This document shows positions 35,220-47,200 of a stretch of 64,000 bases of DNA, in pieces. Within the stretch, counting starts at the first letter, position 1, and every line of letters begins with the position of its first letter. Location: positions 6,120,007 through 6,184,006 of the forward strand of contig CM059971.1 of assembly GCA_030490835.1 (NCBI GenBank), given 5' to 3'. Origin of the DNA: Annona cherimola. Lineage: Eukaryota; Streptophyta; Magnoliopsida; Magnoliales; Annonaceae. The notes below the pieces were generated by a model. It had not been told where the DNA came from. It was given only the letters and a program-made list of their open reading frames with translations, and made no database searches. The position numbers were made by a program, and so were the translations under genes.

Positions 35220-36655
35220 TCAATGTGGGTCAATTAGTCCAACCTTGTCAATAATCTTATTATCAGAGATGTCGTCAATATATGGTTTGAGTCGTTGACC
35301 ATTCATTGTAAAAATATTTCCACTCTTCGGGTCACGAATTTTCACAGCACCATAAGGAAATACTTTATCCACAATGAAAGGTCCATCCCAATGATATCTT
35401 AATTTTCCAGGAAATAGACGTAATTTTGAATTAAATAGCCATACTTTTTGATTGGGCTCAAAGGTTTTTCTAGATATATGTTTGTCATGAAATATTTTCA
35501 TTCTGCTTTTATAAATTTGAGAATTTTCATACGCTTCTTTGCGTAATTCTTCCAACTCATTTAATTGCAGCTTTCGGTGTGCTCCTGCATTATTTAAATC
35601 CAAATTGTATTGCTTAATAGCCCAATAAGCTTTATGTTCTAATTCCACAGGAAGATGACAAGCTTTTCCGTACACTAACCTGAAAGGAGACATTCCAATA
35701 GGAGTTTTAAATGCTGTTCTATAAGCCCATAGTGCATCGTCTAGTCTATCTGACCAATCTTTACGATCGGGCCTAACAGTCTTTTGCAATATATTTTTAA
35801 TTTTCCTATTAGAAACTTCTACTTGACCACTGGTTTAAGGATGGTAAGCTGTGGCTATCTTATTGGTGATTCCATATTTCTTTAGTAGGGTTTTAAACTG
35901 ATAATTGGTAAAGTGTGTTCCTCCATCGCTAATGATTGCCTTAGGAAAACCAAATCGAGAAAAAATATTTTTTTGAATGAATTTTAAAACTACCTTGTGG
36001 TCATTAGTCCTAGTTACAGCAGCCTCAATCCATTTATATACATAGTCTACTGCCACTAAGATGTACTCATATCCATAAGAGGTGGAAATGGTCCCATAAA
36101 ATCTATTCCCCATACATCAAATATTTTAACGACAAGAATAGGGTTCAAAGGCATCATATTTCTTTTTATAATATTTCCTATTGCTTGACATTTAATGCAA
36201 GATTGGCTAAAGTTGTAGGCATCCTTAAAAAGAGTTGGTCAATAAAAACCACATTGCAACACCTTAGCTGCTATTTTCTTTCCTGAAAAGTGTCCCCCAC
36301 ATTCAAGATTGTGGCAAAAATTCAAAATACTTTGTTGTTCATTTTCTGGAACACATCTGCGAATAATATTATCAGAACAAATTTTAAAAAGTTCCGGATC
36401 TTCCCAAATATAATATTTATCTTGAGAAAAGAATCTATCTCTTTCTTGCTTTGTCCAATCTTTTGGAATCTGCCCTACTGCTTTATAATTGACAAGGTGT
36501 GCAAACCATGGAGGCGATGTTTGAGTAATGGCTAAAAGATGCTCATCTGGAAAAGAGTCATTTATAGATGTGCTCTTTGGTGTAATAATTCGAGAAAGAT
36601 GATTAGTGACTACATTTTCAGAACCTTTTTTTATCTCGAATTTCAAGATCAAATT
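35220..36655 (-). pseudogene. Athila integrase, broken
   Basis: The zinc-finger end (HNLECGGHFSGKKIAAKVLQCGFY) is followed by a TGA in place of the Trp codon of FYWP. The catalytic core shows the first Asp (IDFMGPF, in shifted frame near 36100), the second in IISDGGTHF and the Glu in [13 protein letters not shown] just before that last block, at about 35835, probably replaces a Gln codon. The C-terminal part ([27 protein letters not shown], then [16 protein letters not shown]) is open for 189 codons. No chromodomain follows, as expected for Athila. Confidence 0.92.
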
Positions 36656-38160
36656 CCTGTAATAAGAGAATCTATCTAATAAGTCTTGGTTTTGCCTCTT
36701 TTTTAGATAATAGATATTTTAAGGCTGAATGATCTGAGTAGATAATAACTTTGACTCCTAGTAAATAAGAACGAAAATTTTCAAGGCAAATACTACTGCA
36801 AGCAGTTCTTTTTCTGTGGTGGTATAATTGATTTGGGTATCAGTAAGTGTATGACTTGCATAATAAATTACAACAGGCCTCTTATTTACCCTTTGCCCTA
36901 AAATAGCCCCAACAGCAAAATCAGAGGCATCACACATAATTTCAAATGGTAGGGACCAATCAGGATATTGAAGAATTGGAGCTTTAGTTAATGCTTCTTT
37001 TAGTAGCTCAAATGCCTTCAAGCATGATTCATCTAAGTTGAATGGAGAATCTTTACATAGTAAACTTGTTAATGGTCTAGAGATTTTAGAAAAATCTTGA
37101 ATAAACGGGCGATAGAAACCAGCATGACCAAGGAATGATCTAACTTGTCTCACTGAGGTTGGAGGCGGTAGATTAGTGATTAAATTGATTTTAGCTTTAT
37201 CTACTTCTATCCCTCGTTCTGAGACTATATGGCCAAGAACTATTCCCTCATTAACCATAAAATGACTCTTTTCCCAACTTAGTACTAGATTTTTTTCTAT
37301 GCATCTTTTTAGTATTTTTTCTAAATTTTCCAAACAAATGTCAAATGACTCACCAAAAAGTGAAAAATCATCCATGAAGATTTCAAGAAATTCCCCTACC
37401 ATATCTGAGAAGATTGCCATCATACACCTTTGAAAAGTTGCCGGTGCGTTGCATAGCTCGAATGGCATTCTCCTAAATGCAAATGTGCCGTATGGGCAAG
37501 TAAAGGTGGTCTTTTTTTGATCTTCTGGATAAATGGCAACTTGATTGTATCCTGAATATCCATCTAGGAAACAAAAGTATTTTTGACCTGCTAATTTTCT
37601 AAGATTTGATTAATGAATGGGAGTGAAAAATGATCTTTCTTAGTCATAGCATTTAATTTTCTATAATCAATGCAAACTCTCCATCTCGTGGTCAATCTAG
37701 TAGGTACTGCTTCACCTTTTTCATTGTTTATTACTCTGAGTCCAGATTTCTTTGGTACGACTTGGGTTGGGCTTACCCATTTATTATCAGAGATTGGATA
37801 AATGATTCCTGCATCAAGCCATTTGACAACCTCCTTTTTCACTACCTCTTTCATAATGGGGTTTAATCTTCTTTGCATTTCTCTACTTGGTTTAGCATTT
37901 TCCTCTAGGTATATGTGATGCATGCAAATAGATGGACTAATTCCTTTCAAATCAGCCACTGACCAACCTATAGCACTCTTATGCACTCTAAGAATATCAA
38001 CAAGTTGTTTTTCTTGAGTTATAGTTAGATTTGAGGCTATCGCTACTGGTAGTGTTTGATTAGGACCCAAAAATGCATATTTAAGAGAGGTAGGTCGAGA
38101 TTTAAGCTCAAGTTGTGGTCGTAACTCAATAGATGTAGGTGATGGCTGAGATTGCAAAAT
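36656..38160 (-). pseudogene. Athila reverse transcriptase and RNase H, broken
   Basis: 38157-37591 reads FLGPNQTLPVAIAS, IGWSVADLKGISPS and WRVCIDYRKLNAMTKKDHF. A single-base loss near 37600 shifts the frame, after which MPFELCNAPATFQRCMMAIF and the catalytic FMDD (FMDDFSLFG) follow. RNase H has FEIMCDASDFAVGAILGQR and [14 protein letters not shown] shift near 36785 and a TAG in place of Trp near 36660 break it further. Catalytic Asp residues are retained in both RT and RNase H. Confidence 0.93.
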
Positions 38161-38241
38161 TGGTAAAGGTTCAACACTATTCCAATAGTTAAAAGACTAA
38201 GGGCAGTTATTTAAAATATTTACCTCATTTATGGAATTATA

Positions 38242-39042
38242 TTAAAAATCGAGCGTGAAACTTGACAAATCATTGATAATGTCAACTGTAAGACACCCTT
38301 CATCACAGTTTGGGTACTTCGAAGCTTTAAAAATATCAATTTTGATTTTTTCACCCCCAAATGAGATGTCCATTATACCAGTTTCACAATTAATATTAGC
38401 TTTTGCTGTAGCTAAGAATGGGCGCCCTAAAATGATTGGAGCATTGTTTAGCTCTGAATTTGAGGTCATGTCAAGAATAAGAAAATCCACTGGAAAATAA
38501 CAATCATTAATTTTTATTATAACATCCTCAATAAGTCCTCGTGGGGTTTTTATTGATCTGTCTGCAAGTTGTAGAATGACTGAAGTAGGTTTTAATTCTC
38601 CCATGTTAAATTTTTCATAAACAGAAGTGGGTAAGAGATTAACACTAGCCCCAAGGTCTAAAAGTGATTTATCAAATGTTATTCCGCCTATGTCACAAGA
38701 AATAAGTGGGGCACCAGGATCTTTTAATTTTTGTGGAAGTTTATCCAAAATTGCTGCACTCGCCTCTACTGGGAGCATGATCTTTTGAGGGGCGGAACGA
38801 GGTTCTTTTTTTTTAGTGCAAAGGTCTTTTAAGAACTTCGCATAGGCTGGAACATGTTTGATATCATCAATAAGAGGAATTTTAATATTAACTTGTTTGA
38901 ATAATTCCATCATTTCCTCATTTTGTGCAAGCTTTTGTTTACTAGCAGATTTAGCTTTTAAGGCGCTCGGGAAAGGGGCTACAGATTGATATTTACTGTG
39001 GTCTTCACCTATTATTTCCTTCCTTTTTTCTTCTCCCCCCAA
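38242..39042 (-). pseudogene. Athila protease region
   Basis: An open stretch of about 266 codons with LLDLGASVNLLPTSVYEKF. This is the D-x-G-A aspartic-protease signature in the form used by Athila elements (DLG instead of DTG). APIILGRPFLATAKANI then covers the flap-to-C-terminal part. The frame is open, but it is isolated from gag by a stop and from RT by stops near 38160-38240. Confidence 0.88.
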
Positions 39043-39053
39043 CTTGATTTCTA

Positions 39054-41053
39054 CTAATCTTCGTCATCCTCTAAAATTTCTTTTTGTTTCATTTGACTAG
39101 AATTTTCATTAATAACTTTAGATTTATATGGGTCTTCTAAGATTTTACCACTTCTTAACGTAGAGATTGCTCTTGCATTTTCAAATTGTGGATTTTTTAA
39201 TATACCTAGTTTATTTTGAAAACCTGGAGGATAATTTCTTGGATTGGGTATTGGTTGACTAGATAGATGTCCTACCTCTCTTTTTCTGTTTGCTTCAGCT
39301 ATCTGACCTATCTGGTTTTCTAAATTAAATATTGATTGAGCCACATGACTTTCCAACTTAGATATAGAGTTTTGGAAAAACTGTTTTATTTCTGCAAATT
39401 TCTCATTAACATCATTAGCTGGAGAAGGTGATTGGTAGCTTGATGAATAATTGGCTTGTGACTCAATTTGTGGTCCTTTTGAGTACACACTAGTCTGAAA
39501 ATTATGTTGCGGTTGTTGATTTTGGTAGTAATTTTGTGTTGGTGGTTTGGAAAAGTGTGAAGTAGGGGGGTTTGCCACTTGGTGTTGAGCTTGATTTTTC
39601 TAAGAAAAATTAGGATGATTTCTCCAACCTGGATTATAGGTGTTGGAGTATGAATTATTATTTGGTTTGGAAAATCCTTGAGTTGCCTGCACTTGCTCTT
39701 GGATGAAAGGTGGGAGTTGAGCTGCAGTGGGGCATTCACTTACAGGATGTGTTGGGCTTGAACACAAGGCACAAATTTCTTGAGGCAATTGAAAATTAAT
39801 CTGTGGACAAGGTGGAAGTTGATTATTCCATATTTGATTTACTTTTTGTGTTAGCTCATCCATTTTTTCTAATTTTTCTAATTTTTGTGCAATAAAATTT
39901 ATATCTATTCTTGAATTAGGTTCCATGTAATTTTTAACTTCATATAATCCTGCCTTTTTAGATGAGCTCATATTTCTTTCATATGATGATAATGAAGCAT
40001 GATTTATGGAATTTTCACTAAGCATTTCGAATAAGTCATATGCTTCATTTTCACTTTTACTCATAAATGCTCATCCACATGATGCATCTACCATTTGTTT
40101 ATAATGATCAGCTAATCCCTCATAAAAGGCTTGGACAATCTTCCATTTGGATAACCCGTGATGTGGACATTTTCTTAATAATTCTTTTAATCTTTCCCAG
40201 GATTCATGGATTTGCTCCCCAAGTGTTTGGGAAAATTAGGGGTGTGTTTGGTTGGAGGTAAAACTTTTGATGAAAAGTTTTTGGAGTAGAAGTTGTCAAA
40301 TCAATAGAAAGTGATGTGATATAATAGGAGTAATGATGAGAAGTGAAGAGAATAGAGTTAAAATAGATAGGTTAGTTGTATGGGTAGTTGTGTAGAAATG
40401 ATTGAAAAGTAGGGTAATTTGTATAGAAAAATGTGAAAAAATAATTAAAAATAGAATAATTATGGAGAGTGAAAAGTTTTAGATTGAAAAGTTTTAGTTG
40501 ACACTTTTTTACTCTAAACAAACATACCCTAGGTAATTGCTCTCCTCATGGTATTGGTTCAGCCTATAGGGTCGAATTTTTTTAGAAATTCTTGTTGCAT
40601 CATATTCCAAGTAGTGATAGGTCTACTTAGCGTACCTAACCAATATTTAGCCTTATCTTTAAGGGAAAAAGGAAAAAGCCTTAATTTGAGAGCGTCATCA
40701 GAGAAACCTTGTATTTTCATTATGGAGCAAATTTCTAAGAATTCATATAAATGCTTATAAGGATCTTCATTAGTATTTCCATAAAAAGATGGAAGCATTT
40801 GGATGGTTCCTGGTTTGATTTCATATTGATTGGCTTGAGTTTGAGGTAATTGAATGCAAGAAGAGGGATTATAATTGGTTGGAATGAAATATTCTTTCAT
40901 TTGTTTAGGAGGATCAGGTTCAGGATTATTAATTTCTAACATTTGATTTTGTTCAATTATATATTTTTGTGATTTTCTTAGTTGATGTAGGAATCTTTCA
41001 ATTTCAAGGTTTGGTTCTATCAAATCAGGATTTAAAGATTTCCTACCATGCAT
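39054..41053 (-). pseudogene. Athila gag, broken and carrying a MITE
   Basis: ATG at 41053 (MHGRKSLNPDLIEPN). The capsid text is FYGNTNEDPYKHLYEFLEI, LRLFPFSLKDKAKYWLG and ITTWNMMQQEFLKKF. The frame is cut near 40533 by the MITE at 40239-40529 and resumes as LGEQIHESWERLKELLRKCPHHG. The C-terminal half (40064-39600) has an intact knuckle CALCSSPTHPVSEC (C-X2-C-X4-H-X4-C). The last part (39578-39054) ends with ARAISTLRSGKI and an acidic tail. Stops at 39600 and about 40065 separate the pieces. Confidence 0.92.
40239..40529 (+). mobile_element. Tourist-like MITE copy C, inside Athila gag
   Basis: The termini are GGGGTGTGTTTGGTT and the inverted AAACAAACATACCC. It is 291 bp, with internal AT-rich sequence shared with copies A and B. 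The flanks are TTA on the left and TAG on the right, a near match to the TTA/TAA duplication of PIF/Harbinger elements. gag homology resumes on both sides, so it inserted after or during the life of the Athila element. Its ends are the sharpest of the three copies. Confidence 0.85.
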
Positions 41054-41738
41054 ATATCATTATTTTTTTTAGCGTGCTATGATGAGCCGCTAAATGGACC
41101 TAAAAAGGGTAAGGCAAGCTCAAAAATATATAACTATGAACTGAATGAGAGAATAAAATATGCATACACCAAGAAAAAAAATAATAATAATAAGTATATG
41201 AGTAATTTTTTTTTAAAAAAAAAGTGTAAATGCACAACCAAATATGAAATGCGAGTTAGCGGGTTAGCTGGTTAGATATGATGCGAGTTAATGGCAGAAA
41301 TTAAATGTGCAAAAGTAAAATGTAAACAATGTAGAAAAGGGGTTCAAGATCAGAAATGGAAAAATATAAAAAAGGTGTAGACATTGGGGTTAAAGAAGGG
41401 AAATGCAAACATTAAGGCTTTTAGATGATGCGAGTTTTTCAGAACTTTTTAGATGATGCGAGTTAGTCAAACACACACATGTATCTTAATTAGACGCAAT
41501 TAGCAGTTAGTACATGTGTACAAATATTGATAAAATTAATTTTTTTTATAGGAGGGATTAAGTTTTATATTTCTTTGCAATCTAAAGTTCCTTAAAGTGC
41601 GTAAAGAAAGCAGATAAGAAATTCAAAGGGAAGCAATGATTTTAAACTAACAGCATAATAGGTAACATGAAATAAAGCAACACAAGATGAGATTTAATTA
41701 AAGAAAATTGAAGGAAAATAATTCAAAATTTCATGCCT
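41054..41738 (-). other. Athila 5' leader
   Basis: About 700 bp of non-coding sequence between PBS and gag ATG. The motif GATGATGCGAGTTAG recurs about four times between 41245 and 41470. No upstream coding frame is apparent. Confidence 0.7.
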
Positions 41739-41755
41739 CCCCGGCAATGACGCCA
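41739..41755 (-). promoter_or_regulatory. Athila primer-binding site (tRNA-Asp-like)
   Basis: The minus strand reads TGGCGTCATTGCCGGGG six bases inside the 5' LTR. It matches the TGGCGCCGTTGCCGGGG type, complementary to plant tRNA-Asp, with two substitutions of the C-to-T/G-to-A kind at the CpG. That primer choice is usual for Athila and Tat elements. Confidence 0.82.
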
Positions 41756-41761
41756 AAAACT

Positions 41762-44254
41762 TGATGCGCACCAAGTGCTTGTCGTTAAGAGCACTGTGAT
41801 CATCAGTTTAATTAAAATTAACCGAAACAAATTAAAGCTACCACTATACGGGTGATAGTGTAGAATAATGGTGAGTCGAGTCGAATCCACAGAAAGGCTA
41901 TATAATTGTTGAATTATTTTAAGCAAAAAGAGAAAAGTGAAAGAGAGTATAAAGAAGAGAAAGAAAGAAATTAGAGATAAAGGAGAAGAAATTAGAGATA
42001 AAGAAAAAGAAATTAGAGAGAGAGAAGAAAGGAGAATTAGAAAGAGAAAGAAAGAAGAGAGAAAAAGCAGATAAATAAGAGAGAGAAAGTGACCGAGAAA
42101 GAAGAGGAGAAATTGTAATTAACTAAAATTAAATCTAAATTAGGACAGTAATTTAAAGACTACAGAATTAAATTTTAATCTACGAAAATAGGAATGAAAA
42201 TTGCGTTAAACTTAATTTGAAAATTACAATGCATAAAGCGGTAAATCTATATTACAAATCTAAAATTAGCAACTAAAAAGCATTAAAGAAAAAAAAACTA
42301 TGATTAAAGAAAATTTATTTACCCCAATTCTTGCTCGAAAACCACTCTCTTTGAGAAGCAATCTAAGCCCTCGAAGCTTTTTCTCACTTGGCAAAGGTCT
42401 CACCTAAATGGGCCTCACTTCAAGTGATGGGAGAGATGTTGTGTGTCCCTTGGGATGAGTGGAGGGCCCCTTTTATAGATATGTGAGGGACCCAACAACC
42501 AAGCTTGAATCCGATGTGGGATTCTTATGAAGTGCCTCTTTTTGCATAGCTGCTCTTGCCTGTTTCTTCTTGCTGCATGAACTTGGCCAGTTGGAAAAGG
42601 GATCGTGGCTAGATAAGGCTACTTCTGACGCCGATGATTGGCCAAATTTGATTCATCAATTAGCTTAGCAAAACTTGGGTGCCCAAATAGAGTTGCTGGC
42701 CAAGATTTGAAGGCGTGATAGATGTGGAAGAAGAGAGCTGATTTTTGATGGGCTAATTTTGTCGGAATGGTGAAAAGCTACTTGTAGCTCGATTGGTGGT
42801 GTTGGTGGCATCCTCTATTCAACTTGGTGCTTGGATTTGGATTCTGGATTTTAGATATCCGGTTAGCTTCATGGTTGGCAACGACGAGGAGATGGTGAGC
42901 AGAGAGCTGGTGCAACTAGATTTTTAGAGCTACTTGGATTTTCTAGTTGGGGCTGAAAGGGGGAAAATTGACGGCTTGAGATTTGTGGAGATGGTTGTCG
43001 TTTTCATATTACTGGCGGATTTGAGGTGCAGAAATTGAGGCTTCCTGGTCGTAGAAATAGCTGGAGAAATCTCGCCAGACAGAGAATTCTTCGCTAGCTC
43101 AAGCAGCAAAACATGCGGCAATCCCCAGAATCCAGGCGGAACCTTGTCGGAGAACCTGTTGCTCATCAGCAGCACTCAAATCAAGTTCCGGCTTTGCTCG
43201 AGAGAATCAGAAATGCCCAAGCTTTCGGCAGAAGCCTGCTGCTCCAACGGTTGCCTTTGGGTTGCCTTGATTGGCTTAAGGGTTGATATCGTGGCTGCAA
43301 TATGGGTGGCCGGCTGAGATGGCGGGCTTGTGCGGACGGCTGGAATCGACGGTGAGAGGCGACCATTTTGCTCATGGAACCGGCTACAGCTGACCAAACG
43401 TTGGAAGGGCTAACATCATGGCTGCCGGAATGGATTGCTGAAATAAGGCCGGTGATTGCTCACGATTTCTGGTGGCTGGAATCTGTCGATGCCAAGCTTT
43501 GCGGTTGTCGGTGGATTCAAGTTTGCCTTGATTTGCTGGTTTGCTGAAGCAATGATGTCGATGGGTTTTGATGGTTGCCGATCAAGTGCATTGCCCCTGA
43601 GTGAGGCTGCTGCAATTTTAGGGATTGGTCGCTGTTTGGATTTAGGCAGCGATTTTGTGGTGGGTTTGCAAGATTACAGCTTGGACGATTTGCGGTTGCC
43701 TCGCTGTTGTTAACGGGGAGCAGCAGCTATAGGATTTCTGATTTGGAGGAGATGATGGAGCACCAATTTGGTGCTCTGGCGGTGTATGGGAATTTGGTGA
43801 CCTGCAGTGCTTTTAAACACGAATTAAATATTGATTCTTGGCCAAATAATTTCAAAATCATCATATATCTTCTAAATTTAATTTTTTAACTTCTTTTGAA
43901 TTCATTTTATCAATTAATTTATTATAGTCTATTTTGTTCCCTATATTTTGAAATATAATTGGGGATATATGTATGTTTTACCCAATTACACTATTTTATA
44001 ATTTTGCCCGAGTTATGCTAATACTATTTCAAAGTTATTTTTTAGCCAATTTAATTTTATCTTAGCATGTATCATTATCTTTATAATTTTATATTTTCAA
44101 AATATTGCAAAATGACCATTTTATAGCAAAATTAAAGATTCTATCGAAAATATGATTTTCATGAAATTCCACTTAAAACCTGCATTTAATTAACTTTTTA
44201 ATATTTAATATGTGAATTTAATATGAAATTAAATGGAAATTTTTAGACTTATCA
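41762..44254 (-). repeat. Athila 5' LTR (2.49 kb, undeleted)
   Basis: The same termini as the 3' LTR, with the full interior. The minus strand has a TATA box (ATATCTATAAAAGGGG) at 42471-42482, giving a U3 of about 1.77 kb and an R-U5 of about 0.7 kb. The U3 portion at 42500-43830 is markedly GC-richer than the rest of the element and holds overlapping ORFs on both strands without recognisable domains. A purine-only tract lies at about 41926-42115. Confidence 0.92.
42471..42482 (-). promoter_or_regulatory. TATA box of the Athila 5' LTR
   Basis: Minus-strand ATATCTATAAAA is followed by GGGGCCC. The equivalent position is absent from the deleted 3' LTR, so only the 5' LTR could drive element transcription. 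Confidence 0.7.
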
Positions 44255-47200
44255 GTTAGTGATGTTGCTTGATTCTAAAAATGGCATGAGGAGGCCACCA
44301 TGGGAATTCAGATATGAGTTGTTCTAGGCCCGTGATCCAGAGGCAAGTAAAATCATTCAAAAAGTAAAATCATTCAAAAAGTATGGGAGTCCAAACCTCA
44401 AGGGGATGCGATGCACGTCGACATGCTCATCTGGAAACTCAAGCGGTGTGGTACCGAGTTGTCCAAGTGGAATCGCAAGAAGAGGGGAAACCTTAGGATT
44501 GTCATTGAGCGGAAGCAGAGGGAACTTACACTCCTGATGGGTCAGAATCCTACTGACGACTGTGATGAATCTATGAGAAAACTCAAGTTTCAAATTAATC
44601 TTTTGTTGGAGGATGAGGAGCAGCTATGGAGACTACGTGCTAAAACCCACTGGCTTCATGAGGGGGATAGAAACACTAGTTTTTTCCACCATATGGCTTC
44701 TAACCGTAGGCGGTCCAATTTCATTGAGGCGCTTAAGGACACAAATGGGCGGTGAGTTAGGGATCAGGATCAGTTGCTGGATTTGGCAGTATCACACTTT
44801 TCAGATATTTACACATTCTCCGTTACACAGGATGCGGGTTGGGTTAACGATCATATTTCAAGGAGAATCTCCGATAACCAAAGGATGTGTTTGATAAAAC
44901 CACTTAGCTTGGAGGAAGTGAAAAAAACAGTGAGGGACATGCGACCAACTAAGGCCCCGAGGCCAGACGGTATGTTTCCTGGATTCTTCTAGAAGCATTG
45001 GAACATCGTGGGCCATGAGATCTTTCAGTGGTGTAAAATTTTCATGGAGGAGAGCAACCATGCTCATCAGGGTAGACATATTCGGGAATCAAACACTACT
45101 ACTTTGGTGCTAATCCCAAAGAGGGTCGGTGCTCAAGACCTATCAAATTTTTGGCCAATTAGCCTATGTAATGTAGTATACAAAATTCTGGCAAAAGTTT
45201 TGGCAAATAGACTCAAGGTGTCACTCCACGAGGTCATAGGGGCGGAACAAAGCTCTTTTGTTCTCGGTCGGCTCATTACTGACAACATGTTGATTGCCTA
45301 TGAAGCTATTCATTCTCTCAAGAGGCGAAGGGGAGACAGAAGACCGGAGATGGCTATTAAACTTGACATGTCAAAGGCCTATGATCAGGTTGAATGGGCT
45401 TTTCTCGAGTAGGTCATGGGGGCAATGAATTTCAGTCCTGTATGGATCAACTGGATTATGTGCTGTATTTCCACTGTGAGGTACCGAGTCAACATGAATG
45501 GATTCAAATCCACATACTTCTAAACTCAAAGGGGATTAAGGCAGGGGGATCCACTTTCTCCCTATCTCTTTCTCCTATGTGTGGAGGGTCTCTCTACACT
45601 TATTTCAAGTGCGGTTGCTAGTAGAGCGCTACATGGAATCAGACTCAACCCACAAGGGCCTCAACTTACTCACCTATTATTCGCGGATGACGCTCTCTTA
45701 TTTATCAGGGCTGACGACCATGACATCAGGACACTTATGGATATCCTCAACCAATACTCTGCTTCCTCGGACCAGATGATCAATGTGGATAAAACTTCGA
45801 TTTTCTTTAGCACAAATATGAATAGCTATGCTCGGGGGGTGATGGCTAATCTGCTGGGATCCTCGGGTCAGGAATTCCATCAATACCTTGGTCTCCCGGC
45901 GTGGCTTAGTAGATCCAAAAAAGGGATGTTTAAGGGTATCAAAAGAGCGCATATGGCACAAAATTCAAGAGTGGAAGGGCCGTCTGCTGTCTTGGGGAGG
46001 GAAAGAGGTGTTAATCAAAGTTGTTGCTCAAGCAATCCCTTCGTATACCATGAGTATTTTCCTGCTACCCAGGTCTTTTTGTCAAGTTATCAATGGAATG
46101 CTGAGCAAATTTTGGTGGGGTGAAAAGGGGGACAAGCGGAAGATGAGTTGGGTTGCTTGGAAGAAAATGTGTAAGACTAAGCGGGCAGGAGGGCTGGGGT
46201 CCAGAGATATTCATGCGTTCAACTACGCCCCTCTTACAAAACAGGTATGGAGGTTATCATCTTGTACCACTTCCTTTTGCTACAAGGTTCTTAAAGCCAA
46301 ATACTTCTCAAACTCGGATATTTGGAGTTGTAAGGCAATGCCTTCTGACTCCTACACGTGGAAGAGCATACTAAAGGCACGTGATGTGATTCAACATGGG
46401 TGTAAATGGAGAATTGGCGACGGGAACAGGGTCCGGTTTTTCAAGGATGTTTGGCTCAAATCTGAGGTGGGTAAGGCGGGTCCTCTTCCACTATCCATCC
46501 CAGAGAACGTAATGGTCAGCCACTTCATCAATATAGAGACAAAAGCATGGAACAAAGACCGGGTTGTGGCAGCTGTGGCTGAAATCGGTTGGCAGGAAAT
46601 CAGTCTCATTCCCCTTCCTCTTTGTGAAGAAAAGGATAGTATCTTCTGGTTGCATGAACCAAACAGTCAATTCTCGATCAAGTTGGTACATAGGCTGCTT
46701 AATCCGGATATGGATAATTCTCACCTCTCATGCTGTTATAGGGCCATTTGGAGGACAAGGCTCCCTATTAAGGTGGTAATTTTTGGATGGCGAATACTAA
46801 AGAATGTGCTCTCAACCATGTTGAACTTGTCTCATAGGGGCGTTGAGGTGGACTTAGTCTGTGTCTTTTGTAAGAGGGAGGTCGAGGATACTGATCACTT
46901 GTTTATGGGTTGTGCTTGTATCGCAAGGATTTGTTGGAAAGCAACAAGATTAAGCTCTCTGGTGTCTTCGGTGGAGGAAATATTGAGAACCTTATCCTGT
47001 AGAAACAGATATGATGATTTGGCTTTCTTTATTCTGTACTGTTGGCGTGTCTGGTTTTTGCGGAACAAGTTCAGGGAGGAGAGTGTCCAACCAGCTTTCG
47101 CTGATACTCTGCCGTGGTGTCGAGAGTATGAGCAACTCAGGAGGGCCAAATTCCTTGGCCAGGCGAGTGTTTTGGATTATCCCCTTGTGGCCAGATGGAC

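Larger units (their letters stand above)
33432..44254 (-). mobile_element. Athila-type Ty3/gypsy retrotransposon nested in LINE-2
   Basis: A 10.8-kb element bounded by LTRs that read TGATGCGCACC...GACTTATCA on the plus strand. On the minus strand: 5' LTR (41762-44254), tRNA-Asp-like PBS, gag, protease, RT, RNase H, integrase, purine tract GGGGGGTG, 3' LTR (33432-34167). The gag text (SFYGNTNEDPYKHL, LRLFPFSLKDKAKYWL, ARAISTLRSGKI) and pol text (LPFELCNAPATFQRCMMAIFSDMV-type) are characteristic of Athila. No env-like ORF is seen between integrase and the 3' LTR. No TSD is visible. gag holds a MITE, and pol has multiple stops and frameshifts. Confidence 0.93.

Noticed and set aside
43176..43713. 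ORFs in the Athila 5' LTR (for example 43456-43713)
   Set aside because: They lie inside U3 upstream of the TATA box and overlap ORFs on the opposite strand, with no recognisable domain.
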